DNA from: Curtobacterium salicis
GTDB lineage: Bacteria; Actinomycetota; Actinomycetes; Actinomycetales; Microbacteriaceae
Assembly (NCBI RefSeq): GCF_011759505.1
Contig: NZ_JAAOYO010000004.1
Coordinates: 1 to 64,000, forward strand
Length of the DNA: 64,000 nt
Direction of reading: 5' to 3'
Below the pieces are notes generated by a model, which had not been told where the DNA came from, did no database searches, and saw only the letters and a list, made by a program, of their open reading frames with translations. Of this stretch, positions 6,749 through 15,240 are shown one piece after another. How positions within the stretch are numbered: the stretch's first letter is position 1; each line of letters begins with the position of its first letter. The position numbers and the translations under genes are program-made.

Positions 6749-9555
6749 CAGACACCTCCGGCGTCGGTCGCGTCCGCCAGCAGCGCCCACACCCGGTCGC
6801 GGGTCATCGGCAGGCGGTACGGCCGGATGCCGATCGCGTCCCGGACGGCGTTGGCGACGGCCGGGGCGACCGGGTTGTAGGGCGCCTCGCTCATCGACTT
6901 CGCACCGAGGGGGCCGAGCGGGTCGGAGGTGTCGGCGAAGAGCACCTGCGTCCGTGGCACGTCGGATATCTTCGGCACCCGGTAGGAGCGGAAGGCGTCG
7001 GTGGTGACCCGGCCGGTGGCGTCGAGCACGACCTCCTCGTAGAGCGTCGACCCGATCGCCTGTGCGGCACCGCCTTCGACCTGGCCACGGAGCTGTTCGG
7101 GGTTGAGGACGGTGCCGGCGTCGACGGCCTGCACGCTCTGCAGGATGCGGACCTCGCCGGTCGGTCGGTGCACCGCGACCCGAGCGCCGTGCACCGTGAA
7201 CGCGAGGGAGCGCGGGGTGCCGTCGTGGCTGGCGTGTGCGACGAGCGGCCCCTCGGCCAGCAGCTCCGCGTGTCCGACGAGCTCGTCGCCCACGCGGACG
7301 CCCTCGGGCTCGACGGTGACCGCCGGACCGAGGACGCCGGAGGCCGTGCGCGGGGTCCGGGCCGCGACGAGCGCCAGCGCCCGGGCGGTCAGGTCGTCCC
7401 GGAGGGTCTGCGCGGCGGCGTACAGGGCCCGGCCGGCGACGACGACCCCGGCGGACCCGAACGCCCCGGTGTCGTGGTGCGCGGCGTCGGTGTCGGACTG
7501 GTGCACGTCGACCCGGTCGGGCGTGGTGCCGAGCGCGGTGGCGACGAGCTGTGTGTGCACGGTGGTGGTGCCGTTGCCGAACTCCGCCGTGCCGACACCG
7601 ATGCGGTAGCGCCCGCCGGGCAGCAGCTCGACGGACGTGTGCGCGTGGTGGCCCCGAGGCGGCATGGTCGCGATGGCCGCGAGCGCGACACCCGTGCCGT
7701 ACGCCCAGTCCGGGGAGCGATCGAGCCCCGGTCCGTCCAGCACCGGCCCGTCCATCCGCGGGACCTCGGGCAGCGGTCCGGCGAGCGCGTCCTCGACCAG
7801 GTCCAGGCACTGGTCGAGCCCGTAGCTGCCCTCCCACTGCAGGTCGCTCTGCTCGTGCGGGTCCGTGACGACGAGCGGGTCACCCGGCACGACGACGTTC
7901 CGCCGGCGGAGCTCGATCGGGTCGATGTCGAGCTGCCGGGCCAGGTCGTCCATCGCCGACTCGATCGCGAACACCACCTGTCCGAGGCCGTACCCGCGGA
8001 ACGCCCCCGAGGGCAGGTTGTTCGTGTAGACCGACTCTGCGTCGACGCGCTTCACCGGGCACCGGTACACCGCGACGGACTCGCTGACCGAGTGGAACAT
8101 GACCCCGATGCCGTGGTTGCCGTACGCCCCGGTGTCCATCGTCTGGTCGACGTGCAGCGCCGTCAGTGTGCCGTCGGCATCGGCACCGAGCCGGACCCGG
8201 ACGCGCATCGGGTGCCGGGTGGGAGCGACCGTGAACTCGTCCCGACGGCTGAACTCGAACTGCACGGTGCGTCCGGTCCGGAGCACCGCAAGGGTGACGA
8301 GGTCCTCGGTGAGCAGCTCCTGCTTGCCGCCGAACCCGCCGCCCACCCGCTTCGCGACGACGCGCACCCGGGCCGGGTCGAGTGCGAAGACGTGGGCGAT
8401 CTCGTCCCGCACCAGGAACGGGACCTGCGTGGCGGTCCGGAGCACGAGCCTCCCGTCCGGGTCCACCCACCCGCGGGTGGCGTGCGTCTCGAGGGCGGCG
8501 TGCGAGACACGGCCGGTGGTCCAGACGCCGTCGACGGTCGCGGCCGACGCGGAGAGCGCGGCCTCGACGTCGCCGGTACCGCCGTGGAGGCTCGCCACCA
8601 CGTTCCGCGCCGGCTCGGCGATCCGGTGCTCGGCGGCCGTCTTGTCACCGTGCAGGAGCGGGGCGCCCGGCCGCCGTGCCGCGTCCGGGTCGTGGACGCT
8701 GTCGAGGACCTCGTACTCGACCCGGACCAGGGCGCACGCCTGCTCGGCGATCCGGACACTGTCGGCGACCACGGCGGCGACCCGCTGTCCGCGGAACCGC
8801 AGTACCGGGTCGAGCACGCGGGTGTCGTCCGGGTCGTCGAGCCGCGACTCGTGGCGGCCGGTGGAGAACAGCACGCCGGGGTCGTCGTGGTGGGTGAGCA
8901 CGGCGTGCACGCCGGGCAGGGCCGCGGCTTCGGTGGTGTCGATCGCGGTGATGCGGGCGTGCGGGTGCGGGCTGCCGAGGACGGCGAGGTGCAGGAGCGC
9001 CTCGGTGCGCCGGAGTCCGTCGCTCGGGATGTCCAGCGTGTACTCCTCGCGGCCGGTGACGATCCGCCGGGCGGCGGGGGCGGCGACCGAGGTGCCGATC
9101 GCCGCGCCGGGAGCCGCGCAGGAGGTGTTCGCGACGCCGTCCAGTGCGTCCTCGATCGCCCGGTACCCGGTGCAGCGGCAGAGGTTGCCCTTGAGCTTCC
9201 GGTGCCGGTCGGCCAGGTCGTCCTCGGTGAGCGTCGAGGCGGTGACGACGAAGCCCGCCGTGCAGAAGCCGCACTGGAACCCGGGCGCCTCGGCGAACGC
9301 GCGCTGGACGGGGTGCGGGTCCTCCGGGGTGCCGAGACCGGCGGCCGTGGTGACCGTCCGGCCCTCGAGCCGGTGGGCCGGGGTGATGCAGGAGTGCACC
9401 GGCACCTGGTCGACGAGGACCGTGCAGGCACCGCAGTCACCGGCGTCACAGCCCTTCTTCACGGAGGTCACGCCGTGGTCGCGGAGGAGCGTGCGGAGGA
9501 CCTGTCCGGGCTGCGGCGAGACCTCGAGCAGGGTGCCGTCCACCTCGAGCCTCAT
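6748..9555 (-). CDS. Xanthine dehydrogenase, fused 2Fe-2S and molybdopterin subunits
   Basis: A 935-residue fusion. Residues 1-140 form the small iron-sulfur subunit, with C36, C41, C44 and C56 for one 2Fe-2S centre and C95, C98, C126 and C128 for the second. The rest is the aldehyde-oxidase/xanthine-dehydrogenase Mo subunit, with RVGGGFGGK for cofactor binding and a C-terminal GAKSMSEAPYNP holding the expected catalytic glutamate. It oxidises purines (hypoxanthine, xanthine) or related substrates; the divergent uricase genes favour xanthine to urate. Both ends overlap neighbours by four bases. Confidence 0.87.
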   Translation of the reverse strand: MRLEVDGTLLEVSPQPGQVLRTLLRDHGVTSVKKGCDAGDCGACTVLVDQVPVHSCITPAHRLEGRTVTTAAGLGTPEDPHPVQRAFAEAPGFQCGFCTAGFVVTASTLTEDDLADRHRKLKGNLCRCTGYRAIEDALDGVANTSCAAPGAAIGTSVAAPAARRIVTGREEYTLDIPSDGLRRTEALLHLAVLGSPHPHARITAIDTTEAAALPGVHAVLTHHDDPGVLFSTGRHESRLDDPDDTRVLDPVLRFRGQRVAAVVADSVRIAEQACALVRVEYEVLDSVHDPDAARRPGAPLLHGDKTAAEHRIAEPARNVVASLHGGTGDVEAALSASAATVDGVWTTGRVSHAALETHATRGWVDPDGRLVLRTATQVPFLVRDEIAHVFALDPARVRVVAKRVGGGFGGKQELLTEDLVTLAVLRTGRTVQFEFSRRDEFTVAPTRHPMRVRVRLGADADGTLTALHVDQTMDTGAYGNHGIGVMFHSVSESVAVYRCPVKRVDAESVYTNNLPSGAFRGYGLGQVVFAIESAMDDLARQLDIDPIELRRRNVVVPGDPLVVTDPHEQSDLQWEGSYGLDQCLDLVEDALAGPLPEVPRMDGPVLDGPGLDRSPDWAYGTGVALAAIATMPPRGHHAHTSVELLPGGRYRIGVGTAEFGNGTTTVHTQLVATALGTTPDRVDVHQSDTDAAHHDTGAFGSAGVVVAGRALYAAAQTLRDDLTARALALVAARTPRTASGVLGPAVTVEPEGVRVGDELVGHAELLAEGPLVAHASHDGTPRSLAFTVHGARVAVHRPTGEVRILQSVQAVDAGTVLNPEQLRGQVEGGAAQAIGSTLYEEVVLDATGRVTTDAFRSYRVPKISDVPRTQVLFADTSDPLGPLGAKSMSEAPYNPVAPAVANAVRDAIGIRPYRLPMTRDRVWALLADATDAGGV

Positions 9556-10394
9556 CGGGTGCCCGCCGTCGCTGCGCCCGCTACCTCGGCCGCTTCGGTC
9601 CGGAGTTCGTGCGCGAAGACGCTGCTCACCGCGCGTCGCCACCGGGGGGAGCCGTGCGGGTCGTCGTACCAGTCCTCGTCCGAGCCCAGGACGGCGTCGA
9701 GTGCTGCGTCCACCTCGCCGGCCGACGGCACCGACGACCACCGGAACACCACCGGCCGCGGGGTCGCCGCCGTGACGACGAGCACGAAGCCGGCCGCCGA
9801 CCACCGTGCGGTGACGAGCGAGCCCGACCGGCCGTTCGGGCTGAGCGACACCCGGCGGAACCCGGTCGTCGCCCGGAGTGCCTCCTCCGGCAGCTCGAAC
9901 GCCCGGATCACCTCGGCGTGTCGGAGGTCGAGCGTCTGCACCCCGAGCACGAGCTGCTCCACGGGGACTCGGCGCTCCCCACCGTCCGGCGTCCACACCA
10001 CCGCGGTCGCGTCGAGCGTGACGAGGAGCGCCGTCATCGCCCCGGCCGGCAACCCGACCGCCACGTTCCCGCCCACGGTCGCCGCGTTCCACACCTTGAA
10101 CGAGGCGAGCAGCGCGTTCGCACACCGGTCGACGAGCGGCCAGGCGGTCCAGTCGGGGTCCGGCTGCACCCGGAGCAGCGCGGCGATCGTGCACGTCGCG
10201 GCGATCGTCAGCGTGCCGGGCGTCCGTTCGACGTCCGGCCAGCCGAGCGTCGTCAGGTCGACGAGTCCGGTCAGGCCGGGTTGCTCCTCCGAGAAGAGCC
10301 AGGTGCCGCCACCGAGCGGGCGGTCACCGGGTGCGAACGCGAGGTCGTCGCGGTGCGACGGTGTCCGCACGGTGCGGACGGAGACGAGGTCCAT
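9552..10394 (-). CDS. Xanthine dehydrogenase FAD-binding subunit
   Basis: A 280-residue subunit of the CO-dehydrogenase flavoprotein family that passes electrons from the Fe-S centres to the acceptor. PLGGGTWLF near residue 26 and the central segment NAATVGGNVAVGLPAG are FAD-contact signatures. It is the first gene of the minus-strand operon and its TGA overlaps the next ATG. The 216-base gap to the divergent uraD gene must hold both promoters; I see no clear shared palindrome in it. Confidence 0.86.
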   Translation of the reverse strand: MDLVSVRTVRTPSHRDDLAFAPGDRPLGGGTWLFSEEQPGLTGLVDLTTLGWPDVERTPGTLTIAATCTIAALLRVQPDPDWTAWPLVDRCANALLASFKVWNAATVGGNVAVGLPAGAMTALLVTLDATAVVWTPDGGERRVPVEQLVLGVQTLDLRHAEVIRAFELPEEALRATTGFRRVSLSPNGRSGSLVTARWSAAGFVLVVTAATPRPVVFRWSSVPSAGEVDAALDAVLGSDEDWYDDPHGSPRWRRAVSSVFAHELRTEAAEVAGAATAGTR

Positions 10395-10610
10395 GGACGG
10401 GTCCGATCAGGGCAGGGCGGCAGGGGTCGACGAGCGCACCGACTCGTCGGCCGTGCGCGATCATGCCCCGGTTCCATGCCATGTCGGCCACGCTAGGGAA
10501 CCGGTGTTTCAGCGTCGTTACGGGGAAGGAACAGCCGTGGTCGGGCGGTACAGCGGACCCGTGACCTGCCCGACCTCTCCCCGAAACACGGGGGTGCCAT
10601 CCTCCGGGAC

Positions 10611-11153
10611 ATGACCGTTCCACCGTCCGACACCGCCACCCAGGCGTCCGCGACGACCGGCAGCGCGCTCGCGTTCGACCGGCTCGACGACGACGCTGCC
10701 CGGGCGCTCGTCACGTCGTGGGCCGCCGTGCCCCGGTGGGTCGACGCCGTCCTCGCCGGCCGCCCCTACGGTGCGGCCGACGCCCTCGCCGCCGCGGCCG
10801 ACCGGCTCGCGCGGAACTGGACCGACGACGAGGTGGACGCCGCGCTCGCGGAGCACCCGCGGATCGGGGACCGGCCGGTGGGTGACGGGGCCGCGGCAGC
10901 AGCCTCCCGGCTGGAACAGGCCGCGTCCGCCGAAGCCGACGCGGACACGGCGGCCGCACTCCGGGCGGGCAACGCCGCGTACGAGGACCGCTTCGACCGG
11001 GTGTTCCTCATCCGGGCCGCCGGCCGCAGCGCCGACCAGGTCCTTGCCGAACTGCACCGACGGATGGAGCACGACGACGCCACCGAGCGCGTCGAGGTCG
11101 CCGCCCAGCTGCGGGAGATCGCCCTGCTCCGACTCGACCGGAGCGTCCGGTGA
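10611..11153 (+). CDS. uraD: OHCU decarboxylase
   Basis: A 180-residue enzyme that decarboxylates 2-oxo-4-hydroxy-4-carboxy-5-ureidoimidazoline to S-allantoin, the last step from urate. EHPRIGDRP near residue 80 is the family's active-site signature, and a C-terminal helix with RMEHDDATE follows. There is an extra N-terminal tail of about 20 Ser/Thr/Ala-rich residues. No strong ribosome site is seen; CATCCT seven bases before the ATG resembles a weak leaderless -10. It overlaps uraH by four bases. Confidence 0.87.
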   Translation: MTVPPSDTATQASATTGSALAFDRLDDDAARALVTSWAAVPRWVDAVLAGRPYGAADALAAAADRLARNWTDDEVDAALAEHPRIGDRPVGDGAAAAASRLEQAASAEADADTAAALRAGNAAYEDRFDRVFLIRAAGRSADQVLAELHRRMEHDDATERVEVAAQLREIALLRLDRSVR

Positions 11154-11488
11154 GCCACCTCAGCACCCACGTGCTCGACACCACGAACGGGTGGCCGGCC
11201 GCCGGGGTCGCCGTCTCGTTGACCGACGCCGACGGGGTGCTCGTCGCCTCCGGCCGGACCGATGCCGACGGTCGGATCAGCAGCCTCGGGCCGGACCGGC
11301 TCGCACCGGGGGAGTGGACCCTGTCCTTCGCCACCGGCGCGTACTGGGCGGCGCTCGACACCGGCACCTTCCACCCGCGCGTGACCGTGACGATCACCGT
11401 CCCCGAGCAGGCGGACCACCCCGCCCCGCACCTGCACGTCCCCCTCCTGCTCAGTCCGTTCGCCTACTCCACCTACCGAGGGAGCTGA
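11150..11488 (+). CDS. uraH: 5-hydroxyisourate hydrolase
   Basis: A 112-residue transthyretin-like enzyme that hydrolyses the uricase product 5-hydroxyisourate to OHCU. It has the N-terminal LSTHVLDTTNGWPA with its conserved histidine, a central FHPRV, and the C-terminal tetrapeptide YRGS that distinguishes the hydrolase from transthyretin. Its length is normal. It is the second gene of the urate operon, six bases before uricase. Confidence 0.92.
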   Translation: MSHLSTHVLDTTNGWPAAGVAVSLTDADGVLVASGRTDADGRISSLGPDRLAPGEWTLSFATGAYWAALDTGTFHPRVTVTITVPEQADHPAPHLHVPLLLSPFAYSTYRGS

Positions 11489-11494
11489 CCCACC

Positions 11495-12466
11495 ATGACC
11501 GACACCAGCACCGCACCCGACACCGCCGCCCGCGCCACCGAGCCCGGCACCGTGCCGACCACCGTCCACCTCGGCGCCAACCAGTACGGCAAGGCCGAGG
11601 TCCGCCTGGTCCGGGTGACCCGCGACACCGACCGCCACGAGATCGAGGACCTCACCGTCACGACCCAGCTGCGCGGCACGGCGCTCGCCGACTCGTACAC
11701 CGACGGCGACAACGCGAAGGTCCTGGCGACGGACTCGCAGAAGAACACCGTGTACGCCTTCGCCCGGGAGCACGGGGTGCACAGCCCGGAGGAGTTCCTG
11801 CTCCGACTGGGCCGGCACTTCACCACCGCGTTCGACTGGTACGACGGCGCCACCCTCTCGGCCGAGCAGCACACCTGGGAGCGCATCACGGTCGCCGGCC
11901 GCGAGCACGACCACGCCTTCGTCCGGGCCGGAGCCGGCACGCGCACCGCGGTCGTGCAGGTCGACGGCGACGACGTCCACGTGATCGCGGGCGTCACCGA
12001 CCTGACCGTGCTCAAGTCGACCGGCAGCGAGTTCCACGGCTTCCCCCGCGACGGCTACACGACCCTCGCCGAGACCGACGACCGGATCCTCGCGACCTCG
12101 GTGACGGCCCGGTGGCGGTACCTGCCGGACGCGGTCGCCGCCGGCATCGACTACGACGCCGTGCACGCGGGCGTCCTCGCCCGGATGCTCGAGACCTTCG
12201 CCGACCTGCACTCGCTCGCGCTGCAGCAGACCCTGTTCGCGATGGGGCGCACCGCGATCGAGGCGTTCCCCGAGATCGCCGAGGTGCGCTTCTCGATGCC
12301 GAACAAGCACCACTTCCTGGTCGACCTGGCGCCGTTCGGGCTCGACAACCCGGGCGAGGTCTTCTTCGCCGCGGACCGCCCCTACGGCCTCATCTCGGGA
12401 ACGGTGGTCCGCGACGGCATCGAGGAAGCACCCGCCGCCTGGCTCGCGGTGCCCGGGTTCGTCTGA
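11495..12466 (+). CDS. Urate oxidase (uricase)
   Basis: A 323-residue cofactor-free enzyme oxidising urate to 5-hydroxyisourate. Tandem tunnelling-fold domains are supported by LGANQYGKAEVRLVRV near the start, QKNTVYAFAREHG, LKSTGSEFHGF and FSMPNKHHFLVDL. About 15 residues at the N-terminus are low complexity and may be disordered. GAGGGAG lies ahead of the ATG. With uraD and uraH it forms a complete urate-to-allantoin route; no allantoinase follows in the window. Confidence 0.92.
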   Translation: MTDTSTAPDTAARATEPGTVPTTVHLGANQYGKAEVRLVRVTRDTDRHEIEDLTVTTQLRGTALADSYTDGDNAKVLATDSQKNTVYAFAREHGVHSPEEFLLRLGRHFTTAFDWYDGATLSAEQHTWERITVAGREHDHAFVRAGAGTRTAVVQVDGDDVHVIAGVTDLTVLKSTGSEFHGFPRDGYTTLAETDDRILATSVTARWRYLPDAVAAGIDYDAVHAGVLARMLETFADLHSLALQQTLFAMGRTAIEAFPEIAEVRFSMPNKHHFLVDLAPFGLDNPGEVFFAADRPYGLISGTVVRDGIEEAPAAWLAVPGFV

Positions 12467-12474
12467 CGATCCAC

Positions 12475-13122
12475 ATGACGGCCGCCCACACGCGACCCGG
12501 ACGGGTCGTCGGCGTCGTCCTGGCTGCCGGTGCGGGTACCCGCATGGGCCGGCCGAAGGCCCTGGTCCGTCGATCGGACGGCCGAGCGTGGGTCGACCTG
12601 GCGGTCACGGCCCTGCTCGACGGCGGCTGCGACACGGTCGTCGTCGTCCTCGGTGCGTCCAGCCGGGAGGCACGTGCCCTGGTCCCCGTCCGGCCGGCGG
12701 TCCGCACCGTGGTCGCCGCCGAGTGGGAGCGCGGCCCGTCCGCCTCGCTGCTGGCGGGCCTGTCCGCGGCGTCGGAGGACCCGGACGTCACCGCCGTGCT
12801 CGTCACGCTCGTGGACCTGCCCGGGCTGCCGGCAGAGGCGGTGCGCCGGGTGCTCGACGACCGCGGTCGAGCGGTTCCCGACCGCGCGGCACTCCGACGG
12901 GCGGTGCACGACGGCCGGCCCGGACACCCGGTGCTCCTCGGGCGCGACCACTGGGCCGCGCTCGATGCGGCGCTCGAGGCGGCAGCGGGGGAGGACCGAG
13001 GCGCCGGGCCCTGGCTCCGGTCGGCCGGGGTGCAGTCCGTCGAGTGTGGCGACCTGTGGGACGGCGACGACCAGGACCGACCCGGGTCGGGTCCGGGCGC
13101 ATCTGACCTGACCCGGACGTGA
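12475..13122 (+). CDS. MocA-like nucleotidyltransferase, probable Mo-cofactor cytidylyltransferase
   Basis: A 215-residue MobA/MocA-type transferase. VVLAAGAGTRMGRPKAL near residues 16-32 is the nucleotide-binding loop, VDLPGLP the second motif, and GRPGHPVLLGRDHW the substrate-side motif of the MocA branch. MocA makes molybdopterin cytosine dinucleotide for xanthine-dehydrogenase-type enzymes, which suits the facing xdh operon. A generic sugar-nucleotide transferase cannot be excluded. It starts eight bases after the uricase stop. Confidence 0.75.
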   Translation: MTAAHTRPGRVVGVVLAAGAGTRMGRPKALVRRSDGRAWVDLAVTALLDGGCDTVVVVLGASSREARALVPVRPAVRTVVAAEWERGPSASLLAGLSAASEDPDVTAVLVTLVDLPGLPAEAVRRVLDDRGRAVPDRAALRRAVHDGRPGHPVLLGRDHWAALDAALEAAAGEDRGAGPWLRSAGVQSVECGDLWDGDDQDRPGSGPGASDLTRT

Positions 13123-13160
13123 CGGGAGGCCCGGTGCCAGCTGGCACCGGGCCTCCCGTC
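13121..13160. terminator. Convergent terminator palindrome, GGGAGGC family
   Basis: A perfect 40-base palindrome, each arm 20 bases beginning GACGGGAGGC, lies between the convergent MocA-like and OYE genes. It has no loop and no T-tract. The outer arm is shared with the hairpin at 15178-15226. Confidence 0.65.
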
Positions 13161-13173
13161 AGGTGGTCTCGGA

Positions 13174-14301
13174 CTAGGCGACCGACGTGCGCACCTCGGC
13201 GAGGGTCGGGTAGTCGGTGTAGCCCTCGGCGCTCTGGCCGTAGAAGAGCTCGGGGCGGGGCTCGTTGAGCTCCGCGTCCTGCTCCCAACGCTCGGCGAGG
13301 TCCGGGTTCGCGATCGCGGGACGGCCGACGGCGATCGCGTCGGCGATGTCCTCGTCGACGACGGCGATGGCCTCGTCGCGTGTGGTCATCGCGCTGAAGC
13401 CCGAGTTGACGACGAACGGGGCGCCCGCGGTGCGGCGGATGTGCTGCACGAGGTCACCGGTCGGCTCGGCGTGCAGGACGTCGATGAAGGCGAGCCCGAG
13501 CGGAGCCAGACCCTCGGCGATCGCCGAGTAGACGGCGCGCACGTCGGCGGCGTCGTCCTCGATGACGCCCTGGATGCCGTGCTCCGGCGACAGGCGGATG
13601 CCGGTGCGGTCCGCGCCGACGGCCTCGGCGACGGCCGTGGTGACCTCGACGGCGAAGCGGGCACGGTTCTCGGCCGAGCCGCCGTACTGGTCCGTGCGGG
13701 TGTTCGAGTGGCTCGACATGAACTCGTGCACCAGGTAGCCGTTGGCGCCGTGGACCTCGACGCCGTCGATGCCGGCGGCGATGGCGTTGCGGGCGGCCTG
13801 GACGAAGCCCTGGACGGTCTCGGCTACCTCGTCGGTGGTCAGCTCGTGGGGGACCGGCATGTCGGCCTTCGAGCCGTCGGCCAGGTGGGTCTGGCCGGGG
13901 GCGGCGACGGCGCTCGGGCCGACGATCCGCGGGGTCTGCGAGATCGCGGGGTGCGAGACCCGGCCACCGTGCATGAGCTGCATGACGATCGTGCCGCCGC
14001 GCTCGTGGACGGCGTCGGCGACGCGACGCCAGCCGGCGATCTGCTCGTCGGTCTCGATGCCGGGCTGGCCGGGGTAGGAGCGGCCCTCCTGCACGGGCCA
14101 GGTGCCTTCGGTGATGATCATGCCGAGGGTCGCGCGCTGGGCGTAGTGCTCGACGAGCAGGTCGTTCGGGATCCCGTGCTCACCGGCGCGGGTGCGCGTG
14201 AGGGGGGCCATGGCGATGCGGTTGCTGAGTCGGAGGGCGCCGAGGGCGGTGGGTTCGAAGAGCTTCACGTCCGGTCGGAACGCCGCGAGCATGTTGCGCA
14301 T
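13174..14301 (-). CDS. Old Yellow Enzyme-family NADH:flavin oxidoreductase
   Basis: A 375-residue FMN-dependent ene-reductase (TIM barrel) that reduces activated alkenes or nitro compounds with NAD(P)H. It shows IAMAPLTRTRA near the start, MQLMHGGRVSH, VEVHGANGYLVHEFMS (substrate-binding His/Asn pair), DQYGGSAENRARF, and FMN-phosphate motifs VNSGFSA and GRPAIANPDLAER. ATG 14301 is used; ATG 14292 (MLAAFRPD) is equally possible. It lies downstream of an OhrR-type regulator and a zinc-finger ORF on the same strand. Confidence 0.87.
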   Translation of the reverse strand: MRNMLAAFRPDVKLFEPTALGALRLSNRIAMAPLTRTRAGEHGIPNDLLVEHYAQRATLGMIITEGTWPVQEGRSYPGQPGIETDEQIAGWRRVADAVHERGGTIVMQLMHGGRVSHPAISQTPRIVGPSAVAAPGQTHLADGSKADMPVPHELTTDEVAETVQGFVQAARNAIAAGIDGVEVHGANGYLVHEFMSSHSNTRTDQYGGSAENRARFAVEVTTAVAEAVGADRTGIRLSPEHGIQGVIEDDAADVRAVYSAIAEGLAPLGLAFIDVLHAEPTGDLVQHIRRTAGAPFVVNSGFSAMTTRDEAIAVVDEDIADAIAVGRPAIANPDLAERWEQDAELNEPRPELFYGQSAEGYTDYPTLAEVRTSVA

Positions 14302-14333
14302 TCCAACTCGCGCCCGCTGTCCGGTTCCCGTGG

Positions 14334-14546
14334 TCAGGGGCGCGGGCACACCAGCGTGGAGGAGCGGACCTGACCCTCGGGGCGGATCACGGTGTGCAGG
14401 GACAGCGGTTGGTGGCAGATCGGACAGCCGCGGTCGACCGTGCGGTCGTCGATGCCCTCGGGGTGTCCGGCACCGATCTGCGAGGGCCCCATCTTGTCGA
14501 TGAGCGTCGTGTTCCACCGCTCGTACCACTGCGCGAAGCGTCCCAT
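14334..14546 (-). CDS. Small putative zinc-binding protein
   Basis: A 70-residue protein from ATG 14546, preceded by GAAGGG at a good distance. It begins with an aromatic-rich stretch (MGRFAQWYERWNTTLIDKMG) and ends with CPICHQPL...C, a partial zinc-ribbon arrangement with three cysteines and nearby histidines. I know no function. It lies 32 bases upstream of the OYE start and 48 after the regulator stop, so it is probably cotranscribed. Confidence 0.6.
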   Translation of the reverse strand: MGRFAQWYERWNTTLIDKMGPSQIGAGHPEGIDDRTVDRGCPICHQPLSLHTVIRPEGQVRSSTLVCPRP

Positions 14547-14594
14547 GGTCACCCTTCCGTTCGTACCCTGATCATTAGTGTACTCGCGATTACG

Positions 14595-15050
14595 TCAGTC
14601 GGCGAGACCGGCGTGGTCCACGACCTCGAGCAGGGCCGTCAGCTCGTCCTTCAGCGCCTCGAGTCGAGCCACCGGCCACCCCAGCCGTGCGGCCACCGCG
14701 ACCGGGACGGCCTCGGCACGGTCCCGGAGGGCGCGTCCGGCCGTCGTCAGGGACACCGCGAGCTGTCGTTCGTCCTCGGTGCTGCGGCTGCGGCGGACGT
14801 AGCCGGACGCCTCCAGTCGCTTCAGCAGCGGGCTGAGGGTCGCCGACTCGAGCCGGAGTTCGCCGGCGATCTCCCGCACCGATCGGGGGTCCCGCTCCCA
14901 GAGGGCGAGCATCACCAGGTACTGCGGGTGCGTCAGGCCCATCGGCTCCAGGAGTTCGCGGTAGAGCCCGACCACGCTGCGGCTCGTGGCGGCGAGGGCG
15001 AAGCAGAGCTGCCGGTCGAGGGAGAGCGGGTCGGTCTCGGTGTCGAGCAT
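14595..15050 (-). CDS. ohrR: OhrR-type MarR regulator, peroxide-sensing cysteine
   Basis: A 151-residue MarR-family repressor. The N-terminal LSLDRQLCFAL with C16 matches the reactive cysteine of OhrR proteins, which is oxidised by organic hydroperoxides and releases the DNA. The winged helix is SVREIAGELRLESATLSPLLKRLEASG and the wing RSRSTEDERQ. ATG 15050 has TACGGT ending six bases upstream and no proper ribosome site, so the mRNA is probably leaderless. No ohr peroxidase is adjacent; the downstream OYE may be the detoxifying partner. Confidence 0.82.
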   Translation of the reverse strand: MLDTETDPLSLDRQLCFALAATSRSVVGLYRELLEPMGLTHPQYLVMLALWERDPRSVREIAGELRLESATLSPLLKRLEASGYVRRSRSTEDERQLAVSLTTAGRALRDRAEAVPVAVAARLGWPVARLEALKDELTALLEVVDHAGLAD

Positions 15051-15097
15051 GCACCCACCGTACCCTTCCTGCACGAACTGGTGCCGACTGAGCCGCG

Positions 15098-15159
15098 GAA
15101 CACCGGTGTTCGTCTGGTGCGCCGCGCATCTGCGCGATGTGACCGACGAACACCGGTGT
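15098..15159. promoter_or_regulatory. Paired palindromic operators upstream of ohrR
   Basis: ACACCGGTGT occurs at 15100-15109 and 15150-15159, each copy a perfect palindrome, with centres 50 bases apart. The flanks make the two copies an inverted repeat (ACACCGGTGTTCGTC against GACGAACACCGGTGT). They lie about 50 and 100 bases upstream of the ohrR start, as expected for its own operators. Confidence 0.5.
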
Positions 15160-15177
15160 CGTGCGGGGTGGACGACG

Positions 15178-15226
15178 GACGGGAGGCCCGGTGCCGGTCT
15201 CGTGGACCGGCACCGGGCCTCCCGTC
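15178..15226. terminator. Terminator hairpin after the MmpL gene, GGGAGGC family
   Basis: 22-base perfect arms (15178-15199 and 15205-15226) flank the loop TCGTG. It follows the minus-strand MmpL gene and should separate it from ohrR downstream. Confidence 0.65.
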
Positions 15227-15240
15227 GGCGACGCTGGTGC

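Noticed and set aside
6733..10614. A 1293-codon plus-strand open frame
   Set aside because: It runs antisense to the xdh genes, lacks any domain and owes its length to high GC; the minus-strand proteins show full cofactor motifs.
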